Shown here: positions 51,680 through 59,676 of the stretch, piece by piece | Layout: each line of letters starts with the position of its first letter | How positions within the stretch are numbered: position 1 is the stretch's first letter | Assembly (NCBI GenBank): GCA_026129905.1 | Contig: JAHCHE010000016.1 | Location: 124,001 to 188,000 of the forward strand | Reading direction: 5' to 3' | DNA: 64,000 bases | Origin: Bryobacteraceae bacterium | GTDB lineage: Bacteria > Acidobacteriota > Terriglobia > Bryobacterales > Bryobacteraceae | Translations under genes and position numbers: made by a program | The notes under the pieces: model-generated | Seen by the model: only the letters and a program-made list of their open reading frames with translations | What the model was told of the DNA's origin: nothing | Databases searched by the model: none

Positions 51680-52456
51680 ATGTACCGCCGAAATTTCCTT
51701 GCCGCCGCGGCAGCCGGCGCAGCCGTCCCGCTGTCCGCCCAGGCGCCGAAGAAATCGATCGTCGCGCTCTCCTGGATTCGCTTTCGGAACAGTCCGGACC
51801 AGCAGATGCAGCGCACGCGCGAATTCGTGACGCAGTCCTTCCTGCCGGCGTATAAGCGCGCCGGTTCGGGCCCCATCGGCGTGTTCTCCAACGCCATCGG
51901 CCCGGACTCTCCGTCGATGCTCGTCGTTTCGTCCTATCCGGACCTCGCCTCGATCGACGCGCTCGAGCAGAAGCTGATGGCGGACAGAGAGTTCCGAAAA
52001 GCGGCGGAAGCCTACAACAGCATGCCCGGCCTCGGTTACCAGCGCGCCGAGAGAAGCCTGTTGCGCGGGTTCGATTCGATGCCAAACATCGAAGTCCCTC
52101 CCACCGAGGGCCGGACCGCCAATCGCATCTTCGAGCTGCGGACGTACGAAAGCAATAACGCGTTCACGCTCCGCCGCAAGATGAAGATGTTCGACGACGG
52201 AGAGATCGGCATATTTCGGCGCCTGAACATGCTTCCGGTGTTCTTTGGCGAGACCATTGTCGGCACGAACATGCCGAATCTGACCTACATGCTGGCGTTC
52301 GACAGCCTGGCGGCGCGGGAGAAAGCGTGGCAGGCGTTCGGGCAGGACCCGGAATGGCAGAAGATGCGCGTGCTGCCGGGCCTCAGCGACTCCGAGGTGG
52401 TCTCCAACATCAGCAACTGGATCGTTTCGCCCCTGCCGGGGTCCGATATCCGCTGA
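51680..52456 (+). CDS. NIPSNAP-family protein with Tat-like leader
   Basis: A 258-residue protein, MYRRNFLAAAAAGAAVPLSA being a Tat-like signal peptide, followed by two ferredoxin-like alpha+beta units. The second, IFELRTYESNNAFTLRRKMKM with FFGETIVGTNMPNLTYMLAF and FGQDPEWQKMRVLP, is a clear NIPSNAP domain; the first is weaker. Function of the family is unsettled, and in Acidobacteria such proteins are often exported. TAAAGT lies 13 bases before the ATG with no ribosome site. The LACTB-like gene follows after one base, so they form an operon. Confidence 0.83.
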   Translation: MYRRNFLAAAAAGAAVPLSAQAPKKSIVALSWIRFRNSPDQQMQRTREFVTQSFLPAYKRAGSGPIGVFSNAIGPDSPSMLVVSSYPDLASIDALEQKLMADREFRKAAEAYNSMPGLGYQRAERSLLRGFDSMPNIEVPPTEGRTANRIFELRTYESNNAFTLRRKMKMFDDGEIGIFRRLNMLPVFFGETIVGTNMPNLTYMLAFDSLAAREKAWQAFGQDPEWQKMRVLPGLSDSEVVSNISNWIVSPLPGSDIR

Positions 52457-52457
52457 C

Positions 52458-53540
52458 ATGCCGATCCCGCGGCGCACGGTTCTTCTCTTCCTGGCGGTCG
52501 CCTCGATCGCTCTGCCGGCGCCAAAGAAGCCCGCCGCGGTTTCGAGGGCGGCGGAGATCGACGCGGCGATCGCCGAGTTCATGGCGGCAGGCAAGGTCCC
52601 GGGACTAACGGTTTCCGTCGCCGTGGACGGTCAACTCCGGTGGTCAAAGGGCTACGGACTTGCGGACATCGAGAATGGCGTACCGTCGAAGGCCTCCACC
52701 GTCTACCGCCTCGCCTCGATCTCCAAGCCGATCACAGCCGTCGCCGCGCTGCAACTGGCCGAGCAGGGCACGCTCGATCTCGACGCTCCCATTCAGACGT
52801 ACCTTCCGGCTTTTCCGGCCAAGCCGTGGCCGATCAGCGAGCGCGCTCTGCTGTGTCACCTGGGGGGCATCCGGCACTACGCGCATCCCGCGGAGATCGA
52901 CAGCACGCGGCATTACACCGATCTGATCGAGCCGCTTTCGATCTTCCAGGCGGACCCGCTCGTCGCCGAGCCCTGGACGGCGTACAACTATTCCACGTAC
53001 GGCTACCTCCTGGCCGGGGCGGTCGTCGAAGCCGCCGCGGGCCGACCGTTTCTCGAACTCCTGCGGGCGCGCGTATTCGAACCGGCGGGTATGGATCGCA
53101 TCCAACCTGACGACGTCTTCGCCATCATTCCGAACCGTGCCCGCGGTTACCGGCTGGCGCCCGGCGGCAGAACCGAAAACTGCGCGCCGGCCGATACGAG
53201 CAATAAGATCCCCGGAGGCGGCCTCGTTGGGACGGCGGAAGACCTGGTGAAGTTCGGCCTCGCCGTGAAAACCGGCAAGCTGCTAAAACCGGAAACGGTG
53301 GAATTGATGCTGGCGCCGCAGCGGCTGCGCAACGGCAGCGAGACGCGTTACGGGCTGGGGTGGTCTCTATACGGCGACGGCAAAGGCCGGTTGATCGGCC
53401 ATTCCGGCGGCCAGCAGGGCGTCTCGACGATGCTGCTCATGGATGTGGACCGGGGTGACGTCGTCGCGGTGATGGCCAACCTCGAGCGCGCGGGGGTGGA
53501 CGAACTGTCCGCCCGAATCCTGCAACTCCTATCGCGCTGA
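52458..53540 (+). CDS. LACTB-like serine hydrolase (beta-lactamase family, class C fold)
   Basis: A 360-residue exported enzyme of the PF00144 family. The nucleophile is in ASISKPI (S-x-x-K), NYSTYGY is the Tyr motif with Thr in place of the usual Asn, as in human LACTB (YSTFGY), and HSGGQQG is the third motif. LLCHLGGIRHY is also similar to LACTB. So it is more likely a peptidase or esterase than an antibiotic-destroying beta-lactamase. A signal peptide (VLLFLAVASIALPAP) sends it to the periplasm. It overlaps nothing but is one base behind the NIPSNAP gene. Confidence 0.88.
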   Translation: MPIPRRTVLLFLAVASIALPAPKKPAAVSRAAEIDAAIAEFMAAGKVPGLTVSVAVDGQLRWSKGYGLADIENGVPSKASTVYRLASISKPITAVAALQLAEQGTLDLDAPIQTYLPAFPAKPWPISERALLCHLGGIRHYAHPAEIDSTRHYTDLIEPLSIFQADPLVAEPWTAYNYSTYGYLLAGAVVEAAAGRPFLELLRARVFEPAGMDRIQPDDVFAIIPNRARGYRLAPGGRTENCAPADTSNKIPGGGLVGTAEDLVKFGLAVKTGKLLKPETVELMLAPQRLRNGSETRYGLGWSLYGDGKGRLIGHSGGQQGVSTMLLMDVDRGDVVAVMANLERAGVDELSARILQLLSR

Positions 53541-53731
53541 CGCGGCGCCAGGCGTGGCGCGCTGTCGCAGAGCGCATCGGGCCGCCTCACGTTTGTCACT
53601 TGGCGACTCGTCCGCCTCCACAACCCCCGACGCCTCAAAAACTTCCCCGCTTGACCAATATTTGGGTGAATCTCCCCGCTTGCGTCGCCACGCCTGCCAT
53701 GGTTCCGCCGCCGCGCTACACTACGGTTCGC

Positions 53732-54598
53732 ATGGAGTGGCACGACATCCGCGAGCCGAACGACCCGGAGTTGGACCGGCTCGCCGCGAAGTACAACATC
53801 CATCCCCTTCACGTCGAGGATTGCCGGCATCGCAACCAGTCCGCCAAGGTGGAGGAGAATCCCGGTTACCTGTTCGTCGTGCTGAAGCCGGTGGAAGTGC
53901 TGGCGGACGGGTCCATCGACGCCTCGGACCTGGATCTTCTGCTCGGCCCGGACTTTCTTATCACCGTTCAGGAGGGTGGCGACGCCAAGGTGCGGGCCAT
54001 GCTGGAGCAGATCCGCGCGTCTTACGGAACGCTCCGCGCCGACCAGCTTCTCTACCGCATCGCCGACTCCGTTGTGGATTCCTACCTGCCCACCATCGAT
54101 CACTTCAACGAGGTCCTGGACGAGTTGGAAGACGAGGTCCTGGAGAAACCGACCCCGCAGGCGCTGGCGCGCATCTTCGCCGCCAAGCGGGCCTTGATCG
54201 AGCTGCGGCGGGTTTTGGCGAACACGCGCGACGTCGCCAATCACCTGTTGCGAATCGAGAACACCTTCATCCGGCGCGACATCTGGCCATTTTTCCGCGA
54301 CGTGTACGACCACACGGCGCGCTCCCTCGACATGGTCGAGATGCAGCGCGACCTGCTCACCGGCACGCTGGACATCTATCTGTCGAGCGTCGCCAACCGC
54401 ACCAACAACGTCATGAAGGCGCTAACGATGCTCGGCACCATCACGCTCCCGGTTCTGCTGGTGTCGAGTTTCTACGGAATGAACCTGGACAATCTCCCAT
54501 GGGCGCAGACGTCCCATGGGATTATCTTCGTTGCCGCCGTGATGGCCGCGCTCACCGTCGCGCTGGCGCTCGTCCTGCGGCTGTTCCGCTGGCTCTGA
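53732..54598 (+). CDS. corA: CorA-family divalent-cation channel
   Basis: The 288-residue protein has a cytosolic alpha/beta domain (HPLHVEDCRHRNQSAKVEEN is the conserved early part), a long helix (about 125-225), and two C-terminal membrane helices with the signature YGMN at about residue 251 (YGMNLDNLPW), the selectivity loop of Mg2+ or Co2+ channels. The ATG at 53732 is preferred because TACACT ends 9 bases before it and the upstream 44 codons look non-coding. No operon partner. Short for a CorA (usually 310-350), which fits the compact subgroup. Confidence 0.9.
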   Translation: MEWHDIREPNDPELDRLAAKYNIHPLHVEDCRHRNQSAKVEENPGYLFVVLKPVEVLADGSIDASDLDLLLGPDFLITVQEGGDAKVRAMLEQIRASYGTLRADQLLYRIADSVVDSYLPTIDHFNEVLDELEDEVLEKPTPQALARIFAAKRALIELRRVLANTRDVANHLLRIENTFIRRDIWPFFRDVYDHTARSLDMVEMQRDLLTGTLDIYLSSVANRTNNVMKALTMLGTITLPVLLVSSFYGMNLDNLPWAQTSHGIIFVAAVMAALTVALALVLRLFRWL

Positions 54599-54625
54599 GG
54601 GTAGGCTCTGAGGGGGGGCCGCCGG

Positions 54626-55648
54626 CTACTTGGGCCAGTCGATCTGTACCAGCCCGTCGGGCGAAGCATCGGGCCGGAGCGTCTGCGGCGCGCGCCACCC
54701 GTCGATGTAGGAAATCTGGTGGACGCAGGAGACCGTGCAGTTCGGGGCGCAGGTTTTCTCGGTCAGGAACTCGCGCCGGATGTCTTCTATCGTGTACTCT
54801 TCCAGCCGCACGCCCGGGTAGCCTCTCTGCTGCGAGCAGTAATGCACCAGCCCGTCCTCGCACACATAGAGATAGCGCGCGCCCGACCGGCAACGCCAAT
54901 CGTTCTGGCGGCCCTCGGCGATCGCGTCCTGGAAATGATTGATCTGCGAATAGCTGGACTTCTGCATCGCGCGCATCGCGCGGTAGACGCTCCGCTCGCG
55001 CTCTCCCAACGGCCGAAGCTGTCCGTCGCCGTCGTGGATGATGCCCACCGTGGAGGTGAATCCCAACGCGACGGCCCGCTTGCCTACGGTAAGCGCATCC
55101 TCCGGGTTCGGAATGCCGCCTCCAACCACCGAATTGATGTTCACGTGGAAATCCGCGTGCTTCGCCAGCAGTTGCAGCCGGTAGTCCAGCGTCTTCAGGC
55201 TTTTTTTGGACACCTCGTCCGGCTCGACGTTGTCGATGGAGATCTGCATGTGGTCGAGCCCCGCTTCGTTCAGCCGGCGGACGCGGCCGGTGTTCAGCAG
55301 ATAGCCGTTGGTGATCAACCCGGCGATCATGCCCCGGCTACGAATCTGCGCGATGATTGCATCGAGTTCCGGATGCAGCAGCGGCTCTCCCCCGCTGATC
55401 GTGATTACCGACGTGCCAAGGTCCGCCAGCCGGTTCACCCGACGCAGCATAGTGGTGATCGGCACGGGCTTGGAAGCGTGGTCGTACTCGTTGCAGTACT
55501 TGCACGCCAAGTTGCAGCGCCGGATCGGAATCAGGTGCGCGAGGATCGGGTGATCCTTGTTGGCCAGCCCTCGGGCGATCATCCACAGTTCGCGCGCGCG
55601 ACGGTGGGCGGCAAGAGCTCCGCGGCGGATTGTGACGACGCCCAGCAT
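54626..55648 (-). CDS. Radical SAM protein with SPASM-like C-terminal cysteines
   Basis: The 340-residue protein carries CNLACKYC (about residues 45-52) for the SAM-binding cluster, [14 protein letters not shown] (the SAM-contacting GGEP) and HMQISIDNV. The C-terminal region has five Cys in the order [23 protein letters not shown] that look like a SPASM or twitch-type auxiliary cluster region. Such proteins modify peptides or small molecules; HpnH-type and heme-related relatives exist, but no precursor-peptide gene is visible nearby. The N-terminal 30 residues are basic and helical. It is transcribed divergently from the P1 peptidase. Confidence 0.82.
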   Translation of the reverse strand: MLGVVTIRRGALAAHRRARELWMIARGLANKDHPILAHLIPIRRCNLACKYCNEYDHASKPVPITTMLRRVNRLADLGTSVITISGGEPLLHPELDAIIAQIRSRGMIAGLITNGYLLNTGRVRRLNEAGLDHMQISIDNVEPDEVSKKSLKTLDYRLQLLAKHADFHVNINSVVGGGIPNPEDALTVGKRAVALGFTSTVGIIHDGDGQLRPLGERERSVYRAMRAMQKSSYSQINHFQDAIAEGRQNDWRCRSGARYLYVCEDGLVHYCSQQRGYPGVRLEEYTIEDIRREFLTEKTCAPNCTVSCVHQISYIDGWRAPQTLRPDASPDGLVQIDWPK

Positions 55649-55774
55649 CCAGAATCTCTATCATTTCAACATGTTTCGGCCGTACTGACGAGTGGTTCTC
55701 TGCCGGATGCCGTTTTTGGCCCCTGAGCGGTCGAAAACCGGGATGCGGTAGCGTGGACCTGCCCGGGTCAAGGC

Positions 55775-55780
55775 TATACT
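55775..55780 (+). promoter_or_regulatory. -10 box of the P1 peptidase gene
   Basis: TATACT ends 7 bases before the GTG start at 55788, with no ribosome-binding sequence; a leaderless GTG message is predicted. Confidence 0.45.
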
Positions 55781-55787
55781 GGCTGTC

Positions 55788-56846
55788 GTGTTGCCGATCG
55801 TTCTGCTGGTAATCGCCATGGCTGCCAATGCGCAACAGACCAGGCCGCGCGTCCGCGACGCCGGCGTCATTGTTGGAGAACTGCCTCCCGGGCCCCTGAA
55901 CGCCATCACCGACGTTCCGGGCGTCCTGGTCGGCCACGCCACCCTAATCCGAGGCGACAACATCCGGACCGGAGTCACTGCCATTCTGCCGCACGCCGGG
56001 AACCTCTTCCGCGAGAAAACGCCGGGCGCCGTCTTCATCGGCAACGCCTTCGGCAAGCTCGCCGGTTCAACACAGGTCAACGAGTTGGGCGAGATCGAGA
56101 CGCCCATCCTGCTGACTTCGACGCTCAGCGTGTTCCGCGTGGCCGACGCGCTCATCGACTACATGCTCGCCCTCCCCGGCAACGAGGACGTCCAGTCCAT
56201 CAACCCGCTCGTGGGCGAAACCAACGACGGCTACCTGAACGACATCCGCGGCCGCCACGTTGGACGCGACGAGGTCTACGCCGCGATTCGCGCCGCCCGC
56301 GGAGGTCCCGTCGAGGAAGGCTCCGTCGGCGCGGGAACCGGCACGATTGCGTTCGGCTACAAGGGAGGCATCGGCACGTCGTCGCGCCGCTTAGCGGACC
56401 GTTACACCGTCGGCGTGCTCGTGCAATCGAACTTCGGCGGCGACTTGCGCATCGACGGCGCTCCGGTCGGACGCGCGTTGCGAGCCTCGCGCGCCGGCGC
56501 CGACGGCAGCATCATGATGGTCGTGGGAACCGACGCTCCTTTGGATCACCGGAACCTTCAGCGCTTGGCGGCCCGCACGATGCTGGGGTTGGGCCGGACC
56601 GGCTCGACCGGCTCGAACGGCAGCGGCGATTACGCCATTGCCTTCTCCACCGCGCGCCAGGGCTCGCCGCTCGGCAACGACGCCATGGCGCCTCTGTTCC
56701 GGGCAGTCGTGGAAGCCACCGAGGAGGCCGTCTACAACTCGCTGTTCCGCGCCACTACCATGACGGGCAACGGCCGTACCGTGGAGGCGCTACCTCTCGA
56801 GGAGACCCTCCGCATCCTGCGGCGTCACGGCGCGATCCGGGATTGA
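55788..56846 (+). CDS. P1-family (DmpA/BapA-type) aminopeptidase
   Basis: A 352-residue N-terminal-nucleophile hydrolase exported by a Sec leader (LPIVLLVIAMAANAQ). DmpA-type enzymes cut themselves before a Ser and act on L- or beta-amino-acid peptides. Landmarks: NAITDVPGVLVGHATLI at the start, NPLVGETNDGYLND, EEGSVGAGTGTIAFGYKGGIGTSS (split across two loops) and ADGSIMMVVGTDAPL, in which the Ser after Gly is the nucleophile. The start is GTG at 55788. It ends 2 bases from the convergent MDR gene. Confidence 0.9.
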   Translation: MLPIVLLVIAMAANAQQTRPRVRDAGVIVGELPPGPLNAITDVPGVLVGHATLIRGDNIRTGVTAILPHAGNLFREKTPGAVFIGNAFGKLAGSTQVNELGEIETPILLTSTLSVFRVADALIDYMLALPGNEDVQSINPLVGETNDGYLNDIRGRHVGRDEVYAAIRAARGGPVEEGSVGAGTGTIAFGYKGGIGTSSRRLADRYTVGVLVQSNFGGDLRIDGAPVGRALRASRAGADGSIMMVVGTDAPLDHRNLQRLAARTMLGLGRTGSTGSNGSGDYAIAFSTARQGSPLGNDAMAPLFRAVVEATEEAVYNSLFRATTMTGNGRTVEALPLEETLRILRRHGAIRD

Positions 56847-56848
56847 CG

Positions 56849-57853
56849 CTACAGCCGGATGCAAACCTTCCCGAAGTGCGCGCCGCTCTCCAGGTAACGG
56901 TACGCTTCGCGAGCCTCTTCGAACGGAAACACGCGGTCCACCACCGGCCGCAGGTTTGCCTGAACGATCGCGCGGTTCATCGCCTCGAACATCGCCCGCG
57001 AGCCGACGTAGATCCCCTGCACCCGGACGCTCTTGGCGAAGATGAGGTTCGGGTTGAAATTGCCGCCGCCGGCGACCACGCCGATGAAGCTGATCGTCCC
57101 GCCCGGCCGCACCGCCCGCAGCGACTGTTCGAGCGTCCCCGCCCCGCCCACCTCGACCACGTGATCCACGCCGCCGCCGCTCAACTCCCGCACCGGCCTC
57201 GACCAATCGGGCGTCGCCTTGTAGTTGATCACCGCCATGGCGCCCATCGCCCGGAGCCGGTCCGCCTTCGCATCGCTGCCGGTGGTGGCGATCACGCGCG
57301 CTCCCGCCAGCCGCGCGAACTGGAGCGCGAACAGCGACACGCCGCCGGAACCGAGCGTCAAAACGGTATCGCCCGGACGGAGGCGGCCCGACTCCATCAG
57401 CGCATTCCAGGCCGTCACCGCGGCGCAGGGCAGACACGCCGCCTCCTCCCACGACAGCCGTTCCGGCACGACCACCAGCCCGTCCTCGTGAAGGACCACC
57501 TGCTCCGCCAGCATGCCATCGATGGCGCCGCCGAGAGCCGACTTCCCCGCCGCCTCCGTGACCTCCCCGTTCAGCCACGTCTGCATGAAGATGCCGGCCA
57601 CGGGATCGCCGGGCTTCGCCCGCGTGACGCCTTCGCCAACCGCAACGACCTCGCCGGCGCCGTCGGACAAAGGAATCAGCGGCAACCGCACGCCGCGCCC
57701 GTAGCCGCCCTTGACAACCACCAGGTCGCGGTAGTTCAGCGAAACGGCGCGGATGCGGACGGCTACCTGATGAGGACCGGGCTCAGGCTCGGGCCGTTCC
57801 GCGAGAACTAGCGAGTCGATGCCGTCGGTCCGGGGTATTTCGTACAGGCGCAC
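56849..57853 (-). CDS. Zinc-independent MDR oxidoreductase (quinone-oxidoreductase-like)
   Basis: A 334-residue medium-chain dehydrogenase/reductase. VSLNYRDLVVVKGGY and LIPLSDGAGEVVAVGEGV are the GroES-like domain, and LTLGSGGVSLFALQFARLAGARVIATTGS is the Rossmann NADPH-binding site. The catalytic-zinc ligands of alcohol dehydrogenases are not in their usual arrangement. It probably reduces quinones or enoyl compounds. The start is GTG at 57853, with an AGGGGG run in the 8-base gap to the preceding DUF4019 gene; the ATG 39 bases upstream falls inside that gene. Confidence 0.87.
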   Translation of the reverse strand: MRLYEIPRTDGIDSLVLAERPEPEPGPHQVAVRIRAVSLNYRDLVVVKGGYGRGVRLPLIPLSDGAGEVVAVGEGVTRAKPGDPVAGIFMQTWLNGEVTEAAGKSALGGAIDGMLAEQVVLHEDGLVVVPERLSWEEAACLPCAAVTAWNALMESGRLRPGDTVLTLGSGGVSLFALQFARLAGARVIATTGSDAKADRLRAMGAMAVINYKATPDWSRPVRELSGGGVDHVVEVGGAGTLEQSLRAVRPGGTISFIGVVAGGGNFNPNLIFAKSVRVQGIYVGSRAMFEAMNRAIVQANLRPVVDRVFPFEEAREAYRYLESGAHFGKVCIRL

Positions 57854-57861
57854 CGTACCCC

Positions 57862-58290
57862 CTACTTGATGAAGTACCCGGCGGCGCGCCATTTGCCGTC
57901 CGGCTCCAGCGCCATGACCACGGTCTCCACAGCCGACTTCTTCTTCTCAAACGAGGTTTGAAATTGCAGAAAGACGTACTCCCCGTCCGGGACGCCGGGC
58001 GCATCGGTGGAGTATTCGCCATGGGCGAGCTTTCGGGAGATGACCTTTCCCAATGGCTCGCGTACAGGTTTCGCCATTGCGGCCCATTTATCGCGGGCGA
58101 CGCCTTTCTTGAACAGCGAGGAGGCCGCATCCCAGCTTTCGCCGTACTTCGCGTCATCCACCAGCTTCACCCACGGCTCGGCCGCCTGCTGGGCCGCCTG
58201 GACTTTCGCATCGTCCGCAAGCGCGGACGTTGCCGCCAACAGGATCGCCGCGGCCAGAAGCGCCGAGGCCGGTTTTCTTGCCATCGCCAT
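57862..58290 (-). CDS. Exported DUF4019 protein
   Basis: The 142-residue product has a signal peptide (ASALLAAAILLAATSALA) and a small alpha+beta domain with AEPWVKLVDDAKYGESWDAA at the start, WAAMAKPVREPLG in the middle and DGKWRAAGYFIK at the end, as in DUF4019. Function unknown. GGAGGAGG stands ahead of the ATG. The MDR gene follows after 8 bases, so the two are probably one transcript. Confidence 0.85.
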   Translation of the reverse strand: MAMARKPASALLAAAILLAATSALADDAKVQAAQQAAEPWVKLVDDAKYGESWDAASSLFKKGVARDKWAAMAKPVREPLGKVISRKLAHGEYSTDAPGVPDGEYVFLQFQTSFEKKKSAVETVVMALEPDGKWRAAGYFIK

Positions 58291-58375
58291 GGAACGAATC
58301 CTCCTCCTTGTTCCCGCCCTCCCGAACCTTTCCGCATCCGTCCGCCGCGGCGAACATCCAAAATCGGAGGGCGCA

Positions 58376-58660
58376 ATGTCAGTTTACGACGATCACGGCG
58401 AAGAACTGGAACGGCACGAGTTCATGATGGGACCCGAGCGCGGCAAACTGGCGGTGGCTCTCGACCTGCTCACCGACGCGCTGGTGCTGGTGGGCCAGCA
58501 CGGCGTCTATTGCCAGAGCGCCCGTCAGCCGGGCCGTCCGGCCATGGACATCCAGATCATCGCCAAGGGCATGACCGACGCCAAGCACCTCATCGCCGAC
58601 GTGATGCAGGAGTTGAAGCGGAAACGCGACGAACTCAAAGGCCTCGAAGGAAGTAATTGA
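58376..58660 (+). CDS. Small soluble protein of unknown function
   Basis: A 94-residue acidic protein with a good ribosome site (CGGAGG 5 bases before ATG). It has no signal peptide and no membrane helix; a likely amphipathic helix ends the protein (HLIADVMQELKRKRDELKG). One Cys (GVYCQSA). I do not recognise a family. Its last 26 bases overlap the 3' end of the MBL hydrolase gene on the other strand, and it is divergent from the DUF4019 gene. The strong ribosome site and codon use argue that it is real. Confidence 0.6.
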   Translation: MSVYDDHGEELERHEFMMGPERGKLAVALDLLTDALVLVGQHGVYCQSARQPGRPAMDIQIIAKGMTDAKHLIADVMQELKRKRDELKGLEGSN

Positions 58661-59267
58661 ACTCTTTCTCGCGGCCGATCGTGGTCGATGGGCCATGCCC
58701 CGGAATCACCACGGCATCCTCGGGCAGCGGCAGCAGCCGCTCGCGGATCGAGCGGAGGATCTGCCGCCCGTTGCCTCCCGGCAGATCGGTTCGGCCGATG
58801 CTGTCGCGGAAAAGGGTGTCGCCGGCGACGACTTTGTTCTCCGCCGGGATCCAGAGCGAGACGCTCCCTTGCGTGTGACCGGGCGTGTGCAGCACGTTCA
58901 GCTCCGTTGCGCCGACGGTAAGCCGGTCGCCGTCGCGCAGGTCCGAATCCACCTCGGTCCGCTCCGGCAGGTCCATCCCGAGCCAACTCGCCTGCACGTC
59001 GAGATGGTCGAGCAGCGCCTTGTCGTTGGCGTTCATGTACACCGGCGCGCCGGTGAGCGCTTTCAGTCGGGCCGCGCCGCCGATGTGATCGATATGCGCG
59101 TGCGTGATCACGATGGCCTTCACGCGGAGCGAATGCCGGGCCAGCATTTCGCGAATGTCGTCGATGTTGTCGCCCGGGTCGATCACGATCGCTTCGCGCG
59201 TCTGTTCGTCCCCAAAGATCGAGCAGTTGCATTCGAGCATGCCGACGCGCAGAATCTCGTGGATCAT
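58635..59267 (-). CDS. MBL-fold hydrolase (glyoxalase II-like)
   Basis: A 210-residue metallo-beta-lactamase-fold enzyme: VIDPGDN, THAHIDHIGG (H-x-H-x-D-H zinc motif), HTPGHTQGSVS, AGDTLFRDSIGRTD and VIPGHGPSTTIGRE supply the two-metal site. The length and the GRTDLPGG segment fit hydroxyacylglutathione-hydrolase-like proteins (YcbL type). The start at 59267 is the ATG 6 bases after a TACAAT box; the longer frame would run through the promoter. It is divergent from the membrane protein gene at 59290, only 22 bases away. Confidence 0.92.
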   Translation of the reverse strand: MIHEILRVGMLECNCSIFGDEQTREAIVIDPGDNIDDIREMLARHSLRVKAIVITHAHIDHIGGAARLKALTGAPVYMNANDKALLDHLDVQASWLGMDLPERTEVDSDLRDGDRLTVGATELNVLHTPGHTQGSVSLWIPAENKVVAGDTLFRDSIGRTDLPGGNGRQILRSIRERLLPLPEDAVVIPGHGPSTTIGREKEFNYFLRGL

Positions 59268-59273
59268 AGCCCG

Positions 59274-59283
59274 ATTGTAGAAT
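59274..59283. promoter_or_regulatory. Overlapping divergent -10 boxes, both 6 bases from a start codon
   Basis: Plus strand TAGAAT (59278-59283) ends 6 bases before the ATG at 59290; minus strand TACAAT (59279-59274) ends 6 bases before the ATG at 59267. They share two base pairs. No ribosome site fits in either gap, so both messages would be leaderless and the promoters mutually exclusive. Confidence 0.5.
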
Positions 59284-59289
59284 ACGACT

Positions 59290-59676
59290 ATGGAACCGAC
59301 GGGAAACATGTTCTTGGGGTTGCTGATGCGCTGGATTCACGTCACTTCCGTCGTCGTGCTGATCGGAGGCATACTCTACGCACGGTATCTGTGCAGCTAC
59401 TCGCCGCGGTTTCGCAACTGGATTTACGTCTGCGTGATCGCGCTGCTCGGCTCCGGGCTCTACAACTTCTTCACCAAGGCGGCGTATCCGCGCGGCTATC
59501 ACATGTGGTTCGGGATCAAGATGCTGCTGGTGTTGCACGTTTTCGCCACGGCCGTGCTGATTACGCTGCCCACCAATAACGAGGCCAAGCGGGCGAGGAG
59601 GATGAGCGGGCTCGTCTACTCGTCGCTTGCCATATTCCTGATCTCCGCGTACCTGCGATGGATCTCGCTGGCTTGA
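59290..59676 (+). CDS. Small four-helix membrane protein (CopD-like)
   Basis: A 128-residue integral membrane protein with four hydrophobic helices and a pattern MRWIHVTSVVVLIGGILYARY that resembles CopD/DUF-type membrane proteins, with His in helix 1 and in YHMWFGIKMLL of helix 3 (possible haem or copper ligands). No catalytic motif. Its end overlaps the ygfZ gene by 19 bases, so they are co-expressed. The function is unknown. Confidence 0.7.
   Translation: MEPTGNMFLGLLMRWIHVTSVVVLIGGILYARYLCSYSPRFRNWIYVCVIALLGSGLYNFFTKAAYPRGYHMWFGIKMLLVLHVFATAVLITLPTNNEAKRARRMSGLVYSSLAIFLISAYLRWISLA

Noticed and set aside
52458-53540. Antibiotic-resistance beta-lactamase
   Set aside because: Motifs match the LACTB-type serine hydrolases (YST instead of YxN, LLCHLGGIRHY), which are not drug-resistance enzymes.
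54591-54614. Tandem copy of GGCTCTGAGGG at the corA stop
   Set aside because: A simple 13-bp duplication across the stop codon with no evident role.
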